Shown here: positions 38,557-47,550 of the stretch, in pieces | Position numbering within the stretch: position 1 is the first letter of the stretch | Layout: the number at the start of each line of letters is the position of its first letter | NCBI GenBank assembly: GCA_023386645.1 | Contig: JAEWJI010000052.1 | Location: forward strand, 1 to 51,655 | Source of the DNA: Pseudomonadota bacterium | GTDB taxonomy: Bacteria > Pseudomonadota > Alphaproteobacteria > Caulobacterales > Caulobacteraceae | Direction of reading: 5' to 3' | DNA: 51,655 bases | Notes under the pieces: generated by a model | Database searches by the model: none | Told to the model about the DNA's origin: nothing | Seen by the model: only the letters and a program-made list of their open reading frames with translations | Program-made: the position numbers and the translations under genes

Positions 38557-39761
38557 GCCCGCGCCACTTCCTTCATGGAAACGCCGGGGTCAGCCAGGCG
38601 CTCGGCGACCACCGCCGTCCGCTTCCCGATCATCATCCGGCCGGCCATGAACTCTGCGGGCGCATTGACCGCCTCGACGCAGAGGATGCGGTCGCCCTTC
38701 AGATGAAAGACCGCGAAGCCCGGCGCGGTCGGATCGCCCCGCACCACCTGCTGGTCAGCGCCTGCCATCAACCCGGCGATCTGCAGCTTCACGTCGTACT
38801 GGTCCGACCAGAACCACGGGACCTCGGGCGCGGGCGGCGCCCGGCCGACGATGGCCGCCGCCGCCTGTTTGGCCTGTTCCAGGGCGTTCGGCACGCTTTC
38901 CAGCCGCGTCATCATCCCGTCGTGTCCCGGCGCCGGCCGCCAGGTCACGTCGCCGATGGCGTAGATGTTCGGATCGGACGTCCGCGCGGCCTGATCGACG
39001 ACCACCCCGTTCTCGCAGGCCAGGCCGGCCGAGCTCGCCAGCGCATCGCAGGCCAGGGCGCCCACCCCGACAAGCACCGCATCGGCCTCGATCAGCCGCC
39101 CGTCCGCCAGGCGCACGCCGCCCTCGGTGATTTCGACGGCCTCGGCGCCGGTGATGATCTCCACCCCTTCGGTCATGTGACGGGCGGTGAAGAAGGCCGA
39201 CAGCGGCTCCGACGCCACCCGCGCCAGCACCCGGTCCATCCGTTCGATCACCACGGCTTCGGCGCCCAAGGCCCTCGCCGAAGCCGCAGCCTCCAGCCCG
39301 ACATAGCCGCCGCCGACGACGGCCAGCCGTCTCCCCGGCCCCAGGCGAGCCTTGAGCCGCTCGGCGTCCTGGAGGGTCCGCAGCTCCAGCAGATCCGCCC
39401 GATCCGCGCCGGGGATGGGCAGCTTCCGCGCCGTCGATCCGGTGGCGAGGATGAGTAGGTCGTAGGCCTCGGTCGCACCGTCCGCGAAAACGACCTGTCG
39501 GGCCGTCGGGTCGAGCCGGGTGGCGGTCACGCCGGTGCGCAGTTCGATGTTCTGTTCGGCATAGAAGCTCTCAGGCCGCAGCAGCAGGTCCTCCAGACCG
39601 GCCTCGCCCTTCAACCAAGCCTTCGACAGGGGCGGCCGCTGATAAGGCGGCGCCGGCTCCTCGCCCGCCAGCAGGATCTCGCCCTCGAAGCCGTACTGCC
39701 TCAGGAAGGCCGCCGCCGACCCGCCCGCGTGCCCCGCCCCGATGATCAGAACCTTGGTCAT
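38553..39761 (-). CDS. FAD-dependent NAD(P)H oxidoreductase (ferredoxin reductase type)
   Basis: A 402-residue pyridine-nucleotide-disulfide-fold protein of the putidaredoxin/rubredoxin reductase group. FAD site IIGAGHAGGSAAAFL (residues 6-20), YQRPPLSK, ILATGSTARKLPIPG, NAD site VVGGGYVGLEAAASARALG, and the second FAD motif NIYAIGDVTWRP. The C-terminal domain with WFWSDQYDVKLQIAGL is typical. It passes electrons from NADH to a small iron-sulfur protein; none is encoded next to it. Confidence 0.92.
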   Translation of the reverse strand: MTKVLIIGAGHAGGSAAAFLRQYGFEGEILLAGEEPAPPYQRPPLSKAWLKGEAGLEDLLLRPESFYAEQNIELRTGVTATRLDPTARQVVFADGATEAYDLLILATGSTARKLPIPGADRADLLELRTLQDAERLKARLGPGRRLAVVGGGYVGLEAAASARALGAEAVVIERMDRVLARVASEPLSAFFTARHMTEGVEIITGAEAVEITEGGVRLADGRLIEADAVLVGVGALACDALASSAGLACENGVVVDQAARTSDPNIYAIGDVTWRPAPGHDGMMTRLESVPNALEQAKQAAAAIVGRAPPAPEVPWFWSDQYDVKLQIAGLMAGADQQVVRGDPTAPGFAVFHLKGDRILCVEAVNAPAEFMAGRMMIGKRTAVVAERLADPGVSMKEVARA

Positions 39762-39947
39762 GGGCCGCAGATAGAGCGCGCCGGTCGCCTGGCCAATCGG
39801 AACTGGCGCCGGCCACGCTCCTTTTCCCTGGGACGCCCGGCGTCACAACAGGTTTCAGGCGTCCGGGACGGCTTGGCCTTGGCTCCGCGCCGGGCCAAAC
39901 ACGCGACGGACCGGAGGCGTCGCCTCCATACGGAAGAAGGAGCAGCG

Positions 39948-41405
39948 ATGGCGGCCCTGGTGCTGTTCGGCGGCGGCGGCGACCTGGCGATGCGCATGCT
40001 CCTGCCCTCGCTCTATTTCCTCGAGCACGACCGCCTGCTTCCCGACGACCTGAAAATCATCGGCGCCGCCCGCTCCGAAGAGAGCCGGGACGAATACGTC
40101 GCCAAGGTCCGAGCCGCAGTCGAAACACGGGCGCAGGCGGACGACGCCTGGTCCGAGGACGCCTGGGCCCGCATGGAGGGCCGCCTCGACTACCTCGCGG
40201 TCGACGCCACCTCCGCCGAGAGCCTGAAGCCCCTGCGCGACAAGGTGGGCTCCGGCTCCGTCACCTCGTTCCTCGCGGTCTCGCCCTCGCTCTATGCTCG
40301 CATCGTCACCGCCATGCGCGCCGCCGGCCTGGCGGAGCCCGAAGACCGCGTGGTGCTGGAAAAGCCGGTCGGGCGCGATCTGGAGAGCTTCCGCGCCATC
40401 GACGACGCGGTGTCCGACGCCTTCTCGGAACAGCAGGTGTTCCGCATCGACCACTACCTGGGCAAGGAGACGGTCCAGAACCTGATCGCGCTCCGCTTCG
40501 GCAACACGGTGTTCGAGCCGCTGTGGAACAGCCTGACCATCGACCACGTCCAGATCACGGTGGGCGAGACCGTCGGGGTCGGCGACCGCTGGCCCTATTA
40601 CGACGAGTACGGCGCCCTCCGCGACATGCTGCAAAACCACATGCTGCAGCTGCTGTGCCTGGTGGCGATGGAGCCGCCCTCGGACCTCGATCCGGACTCG
40701 GTCCGCAACGAAAAGGTCAAGGTGCTGCGGTCCCTGCGCCGCATCACGCCCGAGGAGGCCGAGCGGGTCACCGTGCGCGGCCAGTATGTCGGCGGCAAGG
40801 TCGAGGGACAGACGGTGAAGGGTTACGACGAGGAGCGGGGTGAGGATTCCGACACCGAGACCTTCGTCGCCATCCGGGCCGATATCGACAACTGGCGCTG
40901 GGCCGGCGTCCCCTTCTTCATGCGCACCGGCAAGCGGCTGCCGGAGAAGCGGACCGAAATCGTCATCCAGTTCAAGCCGGTGCCGCACTCGATCTTCGAC
41001 GGTCCGCGCGGCGGGGTGGAGCCGAACCGATTGGTCATCGAGCTCCAGCCCGAAGAGGACATCTCTCTGACGGTGATGAACAAGCGGCCCGGCCTGGACC
41101 AGCGCATGCAGCTGGCGCCCATCTCCATGAGCCTGTCCTGGGGCGTGGCGGGCAAGGGCGGCAAGGCCCCGCGCCGCCGCATCGCCTATGAGCGGCTGCT
41201 GCTGGACGCCATGGCGGGCGACAGCACCCTGTTCGTTCGGCGCGACGAGGCGGAGGAAGCCTGGCGCTTCGTCGACGAGGTCGCCGACGCCTGGGCAGGC
41301 GCCGCGTTCAAGCCGCAGGAATATGTCGCCGGGACCTGGGGACCGGAGGCGGCCGACCTGCTGATGAGCCGCACCGGCCGGCAGTGGAACACGCAGGATG
41401 TTTGA
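39948..41405 (+). CDS. zwf: Glucose-6-phosphate 1-dehydrogenase
   Basis: A 485-residue enzyme from ATG 39948, preceded by a strong GAAGGAG ribosome-binding site. NADP site LFGGGGDLAMRMLLPSLY (GGGGDLA in place of the common GASGDLA), active-site RIDHYLGKETVQNL and the KPVGRD lysine motif are clear. It makes 6-phosphogluconolactone from glucose 6-phosphate, entering the Entner-Doudoroff pathway. Lead gene of zwf-pgl-edd-glk, the same order as in Caulobacter. Confidence 0.96.
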   Translation: MAALVLFGGGGDLAMRMLLPSLYFLEHDRLLPDDLKIIGAARSEESRDEYVAKVRAAVETRAQADDAWSEDAWARMEGRLDYLAVDATSAESLKPLRDKVGSGSVTSFLAVSPSLYARIVTAMRAAGLAEPEDRVVLEKPVGRDLESFRAIDDAVSDAFSEQQVFRIDHYLGKETVQNLIALRFGNTVFEPLWNSLTIDHVQITVGETVGVGDRWPYYDEYGALRDMLQNHMLQLLCLVAMEPPSDLDPDSVRNEKVKVLRSLRRITPEEAERVTVRGQYVGGKVEGQTVKGYDEERGEDSDTETFVAIRADIDNWRWAGVPFFMRTGKRLPEKRTEIVIQFKPVPHSIFDGPRGGVEPNRLVIELQPEEDISLTVMNKRPGLDQRMQLAPISMSLSWGVAGKGGKAPRRRIAYERLLLDAMAGDSTLFVRRDEAEEAWRFVDEVADAWAGAAFKPQEYVAGTWGPEAADLLMSRTGRQWNTQDV

Positions 41406-41600
41406 GTTGACCGCGCTTCCCTCTCCCGGCGGGAGAGGGCTTGAGCCTCCGAGAGCAAAGCGATCGGCGAGGCGAAAGGGTGAGGGGCTTTCGGCTCCAG
41501 TGGGCGTAAGCCGCGCCGGTGCGACGGCCTACGCCGAAGGCTTCGACCGACCCTCATCCGTCCGCTTCGCGGCCACCTTCTCTCAACGGGAGAAGGGACT
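41406..41600. repeat. Palindromic intergenic element between zwf and pgl
   Basis: The element opens with CCCTCTCCC-GGC-GGGAGAGGG (41419-41439, 9-base arms) and closes with CCTTCTC...GAGAAGG (41576-41596). Its last arm, GAGAAGGG, lies six bases before the pgl ATG and so acts as its Shine-Dalgarno sequence. A short open frame inside (41398-41604) has no coding character. Confidence 0.75.
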
Positions 41601-42308
41601 ATGATCGAAATCCAATCCCTCCCCACCCCCGACGCCTGGGCCGAGGCCTGCGCCGTCCGCCTGACCGAGGGCCTGTCGGCCGCCAACGCGCTGGACGGCC
41701 AGGCCTTCTTCGCCGGGGCCGGGGGCTCGACGCCCGCGCCGATCTATCGGCGAATGGCGAACGCGGCGCTCGACTGGTCGCGGGTCACGACCACCCTGGT
41801 CGACGAACGCTACGTCCCTGAGAGCTCGCCCGAGTCCAACGCCCGCTTGTTGAAGGAGACGCTGCTAACCGGCCCGGCCGCCTCGGCCCACTTCATCCCG
41901 TTGTTCAGCGAGCAGGTCACCCTGGACCGCGCCGCCCTGGTCGCCTCGCATGCGCTTGAAATGGTCGGTCGGCCGCTGGACGCGGTCCTTTTAGGCATGG
42001 GGGAGGATGGCCATATCTGTTCCATGTTCCCCGAAAATCCCGCGCTGAAGCAGCTGCTCGCCTTCGACAATCCGCCCCTGGTCCTGGCCGTGGCCAAGAG
42101 CCGGTCGACCACCGCGCCGCAACAGGACCGTCTCAGCCTCAACATCCCCTGGCTGGCCCGCGCCGGCCGCGTCGTCCTGGCCATAAGCGGCCGGAACAAG
42201 CGCGAGGTGTTCGAGCGCGATCTGGGCGGTGATCCGCGCACCACGCCCATCGCCGCCCTGGTCGGCTCCGGCGCCCCGCTCGAAGTCCTGTGGACGGAGG
42301 CCGCCTGA
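41601..42308 (+). CDS. pgl: 6-phosphogluconolactonase
   Basis: A 235-residue member of the DevB/Pgl family: VTTTLVDERYVPESSPESNARLL and DAVLLGMGEDGHICSMFPENP are the diagnostic substrate-binding stretches. It hydrolyses 6-phosphogluconolactone to 6-phosphogluconate, the step between Zwf and Edd. Its stop overlaps the edd start (TGATG, 42306-42310), so translation of the two is coupled. Its ribosome-binding site lies in the preceding palindromic element. Confidence 0.95.
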   Translation: MIEIQSLPTPDAWAEACAVRLTEGLSAANALDGQAFFAGAGGSTPAPIYRRMANAALDWSRVTTTLVDERYVPESSPESNARLLKETLLTGPAASAHFIPLFSEQVTLDRAALVASHALEMVGRPLDAVLLGMGEDGHICSMFPENPALKQLLAFDNPPLVLAVAKSRSTTAPQQDRLSLNIPWLARAGRVVLAISGRNKREVFERDLGGDPRTTPIAALVGSGAPLEVLWTEAA

Positions 42309-44197
42309 TGACCCTGCACCCCGTCATCGCCGAGGTCACGGCGCGGATCGTCGAGAACAGCCGCCGCACCCGCGCCGACTACCTGCGCCGCATGGACGCC
42401 GCGCGGGACTCGGGCGTCGGCCGCGCCAAGCTGTCGTGCGCCAACTGGGCCCACGCCTTCGCCGGCCAGACGCCGGGCGAAAAGCTGATCGCCATGACCG
42501 GCAAACAGCCGAACATCGGCGTGGTCACGGCCTACAACGACATGCTCTCGGCCCACCAGCCGTTCGAGCGCTTCCCGCAGATCATCCGCGACGCCGCGCG
42601 CGAAATGGGCGCCACCGCCCAGGTCGCGGGAGGCGTGCCCGCCATGTGCGACGGGGTCACCCAGGGCCGCCCGGGCATGGAGCTGAGCCTCTTCAGCCGC
42701 GACGTGATCGCCATGTCCACTGGAGTCGCGCTAACTCACGACGCCTTCGACGCCGGCCTGATGCTGGGCGTCTGCGACAAGATCGTGCCGGGCCTGTTCA
42801 TGGGCGCCCTGGCCTTCGGACACCTGCCGGTGATCTTCGCCCCGGCCGGGCCGATGCCGTCCGGTATCCCGAACGCCGAGAAGGCTCGGGTCCGCGCCGA
42901 GTACGCGCAAGGAAAGGTCGATCGCCAGACCCTGCTGGAGAGCGAGGTCGCCTCCTACCATTCGCCCGGCACCTGCACCTTCTACGGCACGGCCAACTCC
43001 AACCAGATGATGATGGAGGTGGCGGGGCTGCACATGCCGTCAACCGCCTTCGTGCATCCAGAGACCGGCCTGCGCGACGCCCTGACGGCGGCGGCGGCCA
43101 GGCGTGCTGTGGACCTGGGCCGCACCGGCGAGTGCCGCATGGCCGATGTGATCGACGAGAAGTCGATCGTGAACATGATCGTGGCGCTTCTGGCCACCGG
43201 CGGCTCGACGAACCACGCCATCCACCTGGTGGCGATGGCGCGGGCGGCGGGCGTCGTCATCGACTGGACCGACATGGACCGGCTGAGTTCGGCCACGCCG
43301 CTGCTAGCCCGGGTCTATCCGAACGGTTCGGCCGACGTGAACGCCTTCCAGGCGGCCGGCGGCGTCGCCTTCGTGATCCGTGAACTGGCCCAGGCCGGCA
43401 TCCTGCACACCGACGTCACCACCATCATGGGCAAGGGACTGCAGCCCTATTTCCAGGAGCCGGTGATGGTCGAGGGAGAGCTCGTCTGGCGCGACGGGGT
43501 GTCCGAGAGCCTGGACCTCAACATCCTGCGTCCCGCCTCCGACCCCTTCCAGAAGGACGGCGGCCTGCGCCTCGTCCAGGGCGACCTGGGCCGTGCGGTG
43601 ATCAAGGTCTCGGCCGTGAAGCCTGAGAACCGCGTCGTCGAGGCGCCGGCGGCCGTGTTCGAGACCCAGGAAGCGGCGCTTCAGGCGTTCAAGGACGGGA
43701 AGCTGGATCGCGACGTGGTCGTGCTCCTTCGATTCCAGGGGCCGCGCGCCAACGGCATGCCGGAGCTGCACAGCCTGTCGCCGGCGCTGAGCGTGCTTCA
43801 GGACCGGGGCTACAGGGTCGCCTTCGTCACCGACGGCCGCATGTCCGGCGCCTCGGGCAAGACGCCCGCCGCCATCCACGTGTCGCCCGAGGCCCTGGCC
43901 GGCGGCCCCATCGCCCATGTGCGGGACGGCGACATCATCCGCCTGGACGCGGAGGCCGGGACTTTGACGACCGTCGGGGCCGGCGATCTGTCCGCCCGGC
44001 CCGCCGCCGTCCGCTCGCGCGAGCATGCGCAGGGGTCATCCTGGGGCTATGGCCGCGAGTTGTTCGGGGCGTTCAGGAGCTCGGTCTCGACGGCCGAAGA
44101 AGGGGCGTCGGTCTGTTTCGATCCCGCTCTCGGCGCGGCGGAACATGAAGACACGTCGCGCGACGCCAACCTGGTCGACCGGGCGGTGGACGCGTGA
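42308..44197 (+). CDS. edd: Phosphogluconate dehydratase
   Basis: A 629-residue IlvD/Edd family iron-sulfur dehydratase that turns 6-phosphogluconate into KDPG. Signatures: KQPNIGVVTAYNDMLSAHQPF, GVPAMCDGVTQGRPGMELSLFSRDVIAMS, LGVCDKIVPG, GTCTFYGTANSNQMMMEV and VTDGRMSGASGKTPAA. The cysteines in these stretches are the expected [4Fe-4S] ligands. ATG 42308 was chosen since it overlaps the pgl stop; an earlier in-frame start is inside pgl. The KDPG aldolase gene (eda) is not in this window. Confidence 0.96.
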   Translation: MTLHPVIAEVTARIVENSRRTRADYLRRMDAARDSGVGRAKLSCANWAHAFAGQTPGEKLIAMTGKQPNIGVVTAYNDMLSAHQPFERFPQIIRDAAREMGATAQVAGGVPAMCDGVTQGRPGMELSLFSRDVIAMSTGVALTHDAFDAGLMLGVCDKIVPGLFMGALAFGHLPVIFAPAGPMPSGIPNAEKARVRAEYAQGKVDRQTLLESEVASYHSPGTCTFYGTANSNQMMMEVAGLHMPSTAFVHPETGLRDALTAAAARRAVDLGRTGECRMADVIDEKSIVNMIVALLATGGSTNHAIHLVAMARAAGVVIDWTDMDRLSSATPLLARVYPNGSADVNAFQAAGGVAFVIRELAQAGILHTDVTTIMGKGLQPYFQEPVMVEGELVWRDGVSESLDLNILRPASDPFQKDGGLRLVQGDLGRAVIKVSAVKPENRVVEAPAAVFETQEAALQAFKDGKLDRDVVVLLRFQGPRANGMPELHSLSPALSVLQDRGYRVAFVTDGRMSGASGKTPAAIHVSPEALAGGPIAHVRDGDIIRLDAEAGTLTTVGAGDLSARPAAVRSREHAQGSSWGYGRELFGAFRSSVSTAEEGASVCFDPALGAAEHEDTSRDANLVDRAVDA

Positions 44198-44218
44198 CCG
44201 CGGTCCCGCCTTTACTTT

Positions 44219-44368
44219 CGTCATCCTCCGACAAGCCGCTTAGCGGCGCAGATCGGAGGACCCAGCGGCGCCTGATAGGGCGATCCTCGGGCTGGGCTCA
44301 TGGTTTGAAGAGGTCGCCTTCGGCGCCGCTGGGTTCCCCGGTCTCGCTGCGCTCGCCGGAGAATGACG
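44219..44368. repeat. 150-base imperfect inverted repeat between edd and glk
   Basis: Outer arms CGTCATCCTCCG (44219-44230) and CGGAGAATGACG (44357-44368) match in 11 of 12 bases. Inner arms CCCAGCGGCGCC (44261-44272) and GGCGCCGCTGGG (44322-44333) match perfectly, and a small GCCGCTTAGCGGC hairpin lies in the left half. This is a dispersed palindromic element, present within an operon. Confidence 0.85.
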
Positions 44369-44384
44369 ACAGGAGAGTGCGATA

Positions 44385-45362
44385 GTGACCCCGAACTCGG
44401 ACCTCACCCTCCTCGTCGGCGACGTCGGCGGCACCAACGCGCGGTTCGCCATCGCCCGCTGGGTCGACGGCCGCCCGGTGCTCGAACACCACGAGAGCTT
44501 CCCGGCGTCCGAGCACCCGACCTTCCTCGGCGGGGTGAAGGCCTTCATCGACGGCTGCGAGGTCAAGCCCTCGGGCGGCGTCATCGCCGTCGCCGGGCCG
44601 GTCACCGACGGTGAGATCGACCTGACCAACTCGCCCTGGCGGGTTTCGGAGCGGGAGCTTGGGACGCTGGGCCTCGATCCCATCCGGCTGATCAACGACT
44701 TCGAGGCCCTGGCCTGGGGCGCGCCGGCCGTGCCCAGGGCCGAACTCGCCTCCCTGGGCGGGCCCGACGAGGGCGATCCGCACGCGGCCATCGCGGTGTT
44801 GGGCCCGGGCACCGGCTTCGGCGTCTCGGCCCTGGTCCGGGACGCTCGCGGAAACGAACTCGCCATGCCGTCCGAGGGCGGCCACGCCTGCTTCGCGCCC
44901 GGCGACGCGGTCGAGGACGAAATCCTGCGCATCCTGCGCCGCCGCTACGAGAGAGTGTCGATCGAGCGGCTGATCTGCGGCCCCGGCCTCCTGAACATGC
45001 ACAGGGCCCTGGCCGAGATCGAAGGGCGGGAGACCCACATCGACGATCCGGCGGACATCACCCGCGAGGCGTTGGAGGACCCGCGCAGCCCGTGTGGCGC
45101 CACCCTGGCCCGCTTCTGCGCCATCCTGGGCGCGGTCGCCGGCGACATCGCCCTGACCACCGGCGCCAGGGGCGGAGTCTATATCGCCGGCGGCATCGCC
45201 CCGCGCATCCTGCCCTTCCTCAAGGCCAGCCCGTTCCGTGAGCGGTTCGAGCGAAAGGGCCGGTTCGCCGACTACATGAAGGCGATCCCTACGAACGTCA
45301 TCCTGCACAAGCACGCAGCGCTTCTTGGCGCCGCTCGGGTGGCCTTTTCGCAGGCAAGCTGA
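44385..45362 (+). CDS. glk: Glucokinase
   Basis: A 325-residue ROK-unrelated glucokinase of the bacterial Glk family. ATP site LLVGDVGGTNARFAIA (residues 9-24), GVIAVAGPVTDGEIDLTNSPW, sugar-binding LINDFEALAWG, GPGTGFGVSALV, PSEGGHACFAP and GGVYIAGGIAPRI are all present. It supplies glucose 6-phosphate to Zwf. The start is GTG at 44385 with AGGAGAG upstream, just after the palindromic element. It closes the Entner-Doudoroff operon. Confidence 0.95.
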   Translation: MTPNSDLTLLVGDVGGTNARFAIARWVDGRPVLEHHESFPASEHPTFLGGVKAFIDGCEVKPSGGVIAVAGPVTDGEIDLTNSPWRVSERELGTLGLDPIRLINDFEALAWGAPAVPRAELASLGGPDEGDPHAAIAVLGPGTGFGVSALVRDARGNELAMPSEGGHACFAPGDAVEDEILRILRRRYERVSIERLICGPGLLNMHRALAEIEGRETHIDDPADITREALEDPRSPCGATLARFCAILGAVAGDIALTTGARGGVYIAGGIAPRILPFLKASPFRERFERKGRFADYMKAIPTNVILHKHAALLGAARVAFSQAS

Positions 45363-45447
45363 GCCGATCCACAGATTTGGCTCACTAAGTCGTGAACCGA
45401 ACGCAGGCGGCGGCGTTCTGCCAGCTCCACTGTTGGAGAAAGCACCT

Positions 45448-45717
45448 ATGCGTAAACTGACCATCGCCGCCGTCGCCGCCTTCGCCCTGGCCGGTGTCGC
45501 CGCCTGTGGCGAAAGCCCGCAGGACGCCGCCGCCGAAAAGCAAGCGGACGCGCTGGAATCCCAAGCCGCGGCCACGTCCAATGAGGCCGCTGAGACCCAG
45601 CTGAACGCCGAGGCCGACCGCATCGAGCAGCAGGCTGGTAACGCCGACGGCGGGATGACCACGTCGAACACCCCGGGCACCTCGCCGTCGACCACCCCGG
45701 CGAACCCGGCCCAGTAG
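45448..45717 (+). CDS. Small Ala/Glu-rich lipoprotein
   Basis: An 89-residue lipoprotein: signal MRKLTIAAVAAFALAGVAAC with lipobox Cys20. A short amphipathic, Ala/Glu/Gln-rich helix follows (QDAAAEKQADALESQAAATSNEAAETQLNAEADRIEQQA contains the heptad-like run), then a Thr/Ser/Pro-rich tail ending PSTTPANPAQ. The helix recalls small Lpp-like or coiled-coil lipoproteins. Function unknown. ATG 45448 has GGAGAA upstream, and a terminator follows. Confidence 0.82.
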   Translation: MRKLTIAAVAAFALAGVAACGESPQDAAAEKQADALESQAAATSNEAAETQLNAEADRIEQQAGNADGGMTTSNTPGTSPSTTPANPAQ

Positions 45718-45747
45718 CGCCTACCGAACCTTCAGAAGGGTTCCGAG

Positions 45748-45781
45748 CCCCCGTCGCCGAAAGGCGGCGGGGGTTCTTCTT
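45748..45781 (+). terminator. Rho-independent terminator after the small lipoprotein gene
   Basis: CCCCCGTCGCC-GAAA-GGCGGCGGGGG (11-base stem with one T-G pair) followed by TTCTTCTT. It lies between convergent genes. Confidence 0.85.
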
Positions 45782-45805
45782 GCTTGTTTCAGGGAAGAGC
45801 AGCCG

Positions 45806-46165
45806 TCAGTCGACGCAGATCGTGCCCTGGGACTTTCCATCCTCGACCTGGGTGTAGCAGCCGAAGCGGTTGCTGCTGGCGGCGCACTGACCGACGGCCG
45901 CCTCGCCTTCATTCGGCTCGGCCTTGTTTCCCTCGATCCGGCAGTCGCCCTGGCAGTCGTCGCCGTCGGTGCAGCGGTTGCCCGCGTCGGCGTAGCGGAC
46001 CACGCACTGCAGGGTCTGCATCCGTCCAACGCGTTGCATGGTCCCGCCGCGAGCCGTGCAGTCGGCTTCGGCGGTCTGGGGCGTCGAGGCGGGTTCCGCC
46101 GCCTCGGTCACGGGCGTGCAGGCCGAGGCCGCCAGGGCCAGGGCTGCGATCAGGGCGCGGATCAT
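45806..46165 (-). CDS. Cysteine-rich lipoprotein, hypothetical
   Basis: A 119-residue lipoprotein (MIRALIAALALAASAC, lipobox Cys16). The mature part has nine further cysteines in spaced pairs: ADCTARGGTMQRVG, LQCVV, NRCTDGDDCQGDCRIEG, GQCAASSNRFGCYTQV, TICVD. ADCTARGG recalls the C-x3-GG start of DUF333-type lipoproteins, a weak hint. It is probably disulfide-bonded in the periplasm or at the outer membrane. It sits two bases after the hmgA stop, so it may be cotranscribed with hmgA. Confidence 0.78.
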   Translation of the reverse strand: MIRALIAALALAASACTPVTEAAEPASTPQTAEADCTARGGTMQRVGRMQTLQCVVRYADAGNRCTDGDDCQGDCRIEGNKAEPNEGEAAVGQCAASSNRFGCYTQVEDGKSQGTICVD

Positions 46166-46167
46166 GG

Positions 46168-47463
46168 TCAGCTCTCCACCCGGCCCTTCGCGAAGCCGGT
46201 CCAGACGTCATCGTAGTCGAACTGCATCAGAGGCGTCTCCTGCGCCCATTTCGTGACGCGGATCGGCATGCGGGTCTCGAACATGAAGGCCAGGGTGTTC
46301 TCGATCTTGTGCGGCTTGAGGTCCGCCCTGACCGCCCCGTCGTAGCTCGCCTGGTCCGGGCCGTGGCCGCTCATGCAGTTGTGCAGGGACGCCCCGCCCG
46401 GAGCGAAGCCTCCGGCCTTGGCGTCGTAGGCTCCGAACACCAGGCCCATGAACTCGCTCATCACGTTGCGGTGGAACCACGGCGGACGGAAGGTGTCCTC
46501 GGCCACCATCCAGCGCGGCGGGAAGATCACGAAATCGCAGTTGGCGGTTCCCGGCGTGTCCGACGGACTGGTCAGGACCGTGAAGATCGACGGGTCCGGG
46601 TGGTCGTAGGAGACCGTGTTGATGGTGTTGAACCGGGCCGTGTCATAGCGATAGGGCGCGTTGTTGCCGTGCCACCCGACCACGTCCAGGGGCGAGTGGT
46701 CGAAGGTCGTGGTCCAGAGGCGCCCGCCGAACTTCTGGACGCACTCGGTCGGGCGATCCGCGTCCTCGAACCAGGCGACAGGGGTCTCGAAGTCGCGGGG
46801 ATTGGCCAGGCCGTTGGAGCCGATCGGGCCCAGGTCCGGCAGGCGGAAGGGCGCGCCGTAGTTCTCGCAGACATAGCCGCGCGCCGGCCCTTCGACCTCG
46901 ACCCGGAACCGTACGCCGCGCGGGATGACCACGACATGGCCGGGCTCGGCCTCGATCCGCCCCATCTCGGTCACGAACAGCTGGCGGCCCTCCTGCGGCA
47001 CGATCAGCAACTCGCCGTCGGCGCAGTAGAAGACCCGGTCGGTCATCGACCGGTTGCAGGCGTACAGGTGGATGCCCGTTCCCGCCCCCGCTTCCGGATC
47101 GCCATTGCCGCCATAGGTGACCAGCCCCTCGACCCAGTCGGTCGGTTCGGCCGGGATCTCCAGCGGGTCCCAACGCATGCGATTGGGCGACGGCGGCGCC
47201 TCGGTGAACGGTCCAGACCGCACCCGCCCCTGATCGAACGGCTTGTATGCCGGGTGCTGAGCCGAGGGTCTCAGGCGATACAGCCATGACCGGCGGTTCT
47301 CGGTGCGCGGGGCGGTGAACGCGGTGCCCGACAGTTGCTCCGCATACAGGCCCAGCGGATGCCGCTGCGGCGAGTTGCGCCCCACGGGCAGGGCGCCCTC
47401 CACGGCCTCGGTGGCGAACTCGTTGCCGAAGCCGGTCATGTAGCGCGCGCTGTTCAGCGTCAT
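46168..47463 (-). CDS. hmgA: Homogentisate 1,2-dioxygenase
   Basis: A 431-residue ring-cleavage enzyme of tyrosine/phenylalanine breakdown, making maleylacetoacetate from homogentisate. Conserved stretches: YMTGFGNEFATEA, FTAPRTENRRSWLYRLRPS, IPRGVRFRV, DVVGWHGNNAPYRYD and PPWFHRNVMSEFMGLVFG...HNCMSGHGPD. Iron ligands by alignment to the human enzyme are His331, Glu337 and His367. ATG 47463 was chosen over 47469 because it is better spaced from GGGAG. The downstream enzymes (maleylacetoacetate isomerase, fumarylacetoacetase) are not in this window. Confidence 0.96.
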   Translation of the reverse strand: MTLNSARYMTGFGNEFATEAVEGALPVGRNSPQRHPLGLYAEQLSGTAFTAPRTENRRSWLYRLRPSAQHPAYKPFDQGRVRSGPFTEAPPSPNRMRWDPLEIPAEPTDWVEGLVTYGGNGDPEAGAGTGIHLYACNRSMTDRVFYCADGELLIVPQEGRQLFVTEMGRIEAEPGHVVVIPRGVRFRVEVEGPARGYVCENYGAPFRLPDLGPIGSNGLANPRDFETPVAWFEDADRPTECVQKFGGRLWTTTFDHSPLDVVGWHGNNAPYRYDTARFNTINTVSYDHPDPSIFTVLTSPSDTPGTANCDFVIFPPRWMVAEDTFRPPWFHRNVMSEFMGLVFGAYDAKAGGFAPGGASLHNCMSGHGPDQASYDGAVRADLKPHKIENTLAFMFETRMPIRVTKWAQETPLMQFDYDDVWTGFAKGRVES

Positions 47464-47550
47464 GTGCATATCTCCCGAGGCCGATCTAGCCCGTCTGCCT
47501 TGAGGGGTGAAGGGATGGCGCCCAACTGCCGCCGCCCGCGTTCCCACCTC

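Noticed and set aside
46034..47289. Open frames opposite hmgA
   Set aside because: Antisense to an enzyme with all three iron ligands in place; no ribosome-binding sites or domains.
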